Position numbers and translations under genes: made by a program. A DNA stretch of 6,637 nt from the NCBI GenBank assembly GCA_900544435.1, contig UQVG01000113.1, forward strand, positions 1 through 6,637, given 5' to 3'. The notes below the pieces were generated by a model that was given only the letters and a program-made list of their open reading frames with translations, did no database searches and was not told the DNA's origin. This document shows positions 6,179 through 6,637 of this stretch, piece after piece. The stretch's first letter is position 1; every line of letters begins with the position of its first letter. Source of the stretch: an uncultured Erysipelotrichaceae bacterium. GTDB taxonomy: Bacteria > Bacillota_I > Bacilli_A > Erysipelotrichales > Coprobacillaceae.

Positions 6179-6637
6179 TTATTTTTGTGAAATTTTTTCA
6201 ATTATTTTTTTACAAGCAAACTCAATTGCCTTTAAAGCAATCTCTTTTCTACTTCCATCTAAATTCAACTTATAAACCACAACATCCTTATAAGCTATAC
6301 CAATATAAACTTCTCCTACTGGTTTACCTTCCATCGCATCTGGTCCAGCATTTCCAGTAAAAGAAACACATAAATCCGTATCTAAAATACTCTTTCCATT
6401 AACACACATAAGAGTTGCAATTTCTTTAGAAACAACCCCATATTTTTCAATCAATTGATGATCAATTCCTAATAGTCTTTCTTTAGTTCCACTTTGATAA
6501 GTGACCAAAGAACCCTTATAAACCTTAGAAATGCCAGGAATATTTCCTAGCATTGTCGCAAAATTTCCTACTGTAAAACTTTCAACAGTTCCAATAGAAA
6601 TATTATTTTTTATTAATAATTCAGCAAGTTCTTCCAT
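6179..6637 (-). CDS. CinA C-terminal domain protein (PncC-type nicotinamide-nucleotide amidohydrolase), 5' end at window edge
   Basis: The 152 visible residues span a whole CinA C-terminal domain, whose PncC members deamidate nicotinamide mononucleotide to nicotinic acid mononucleotide in pyridine nucleotide recycling. Family landmarks are TVESFTVGNF (17-26, S20), GSLVTYQSGTKERLLGI (42-58, with Y47 and K52), KYGVVSKEIA (65-74), SFTGNAGPDAMEGKPVG (92-108) and DGSR (127-130). The usual glycine-rich ESCTGG motif reads ESFTVG here; the Ser is kept, but a Cys and a Gly are changed. The ATG is the last codon of the window, so no ribosome site can be seen. The helix LAELLIKNNIS starts about where the domain normally starts, which favours a stand-alone protein (usually about 160 aa) over a full CinA of about 410 aa, but a longer N-terminus is not excluded. 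It lies directly upstream of recA, the classical cinA position. Confidence 0.9.
   Translation of the reverse strand: MEELAELLIKNNISIGTVESFTVGNFATMLGNIPGISKVYKGSLVTYQSGTKERLLGIDHQLIEKYGVVSKEIATLMCVNGKSILDTDLCVSFTGNAGPDAMEGKPVGEVYIGIAYKDVVVYKLNLDGSRKEIALKAIEFACKKIIEKISQK

Noticed and set aside
6063..6275. 70-codon plus-strand open frame
   Set aside because: It is antisense across the recA start and the end of the CinA-type gene, with Phe-rich low-complexity composition and no supporting signals.
1..6637. Mobile elements, CRISPR arrays, defence or toxin systems, tRNA/rRNA genes
   Set aside because: No transposase, regularly spaced repeats, terminal inverted repeats or structural RNA sequences were seen; gene content and style are uniformly housekeeping.

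Overview
This is an AT-rich stretch (roughly one third G+C by eye, not computed) in which every gene I support lies on the minus strand. The gene order, read in the direction of transcription, is cinA/pncC-type gene, recA, rny, ymdB, spoVS, an unrecognised 81-codon gene, miaB, and a YlbF/YmcA-family gene. This is the conserved core locus of low-G+C Gram-positive bacteria (Firmicutes). A spoVS gene, strong AGGAGG-type ribosome sites, RNase Y and the short stand-alone-looking CinA domain suggest a sporulation-competent lineage. Erysipelotrichia/Coprobacillus-like gut Firmicutes are my best guess, but this rests on impression, not on a search.

Layout from high to low coordinates. A CinA C-terminal (nicotinamide-nucleotide amidohydrolase) domain gene fills 6179-6637 and its ATG coincides with the window edge. 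recA (5099-6130) follows after 48 bases with no terminator between them. A strong intrinsic terminator closes recA. A 256-base intergenic region (4843-5098) then carries that terminator, a near-consensus promoter (TTGTCA, 17-base spacer, TATAAT) and a leader of about 175 nt with several possible hairpins, leading into rny (3286-4842). rny, ymdB (2436-3221) and the 81-codon gene (1796-2041) each end at their own intrinsic terminator, and spoVS (2115-2375) at a weaker AT-only inverted repeat. The short gaps behind most of these terminators hold a -10-like sequence. miaB (263-1705) and the ylbF-family gene (1-270, running off the window, TTG start) overlap by 8 bases and are clearly co-transcribed.

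Functionally the window groups DNA repair (RecA), NAD/pyridine nucleotide recycling (CinA/PncC), RNA decay (RNase Y), a phosphodiesterase (YmdB), a sporulation factor (SpoVS), tRNA modification (MiaB) and a YlbF/YmcA protein. In Bacillus subtilis the RicA (YmcA)/RicF (YlbF)/RicT complex works with RNase Y, so one cluster holds the nuclease and a probable member of its specificity-factor family. The genes are ordinary housekeeping genes. The less ordinary parts are the unrecognised 81-aa protein, the long rny leader, the terminators folded over stop codons, and the altered motif in the CinA domain. I saw no mobile elements, CRISPR arrays, tRNA or rRNA genes, and no sign of an undescribed multi-gene system.
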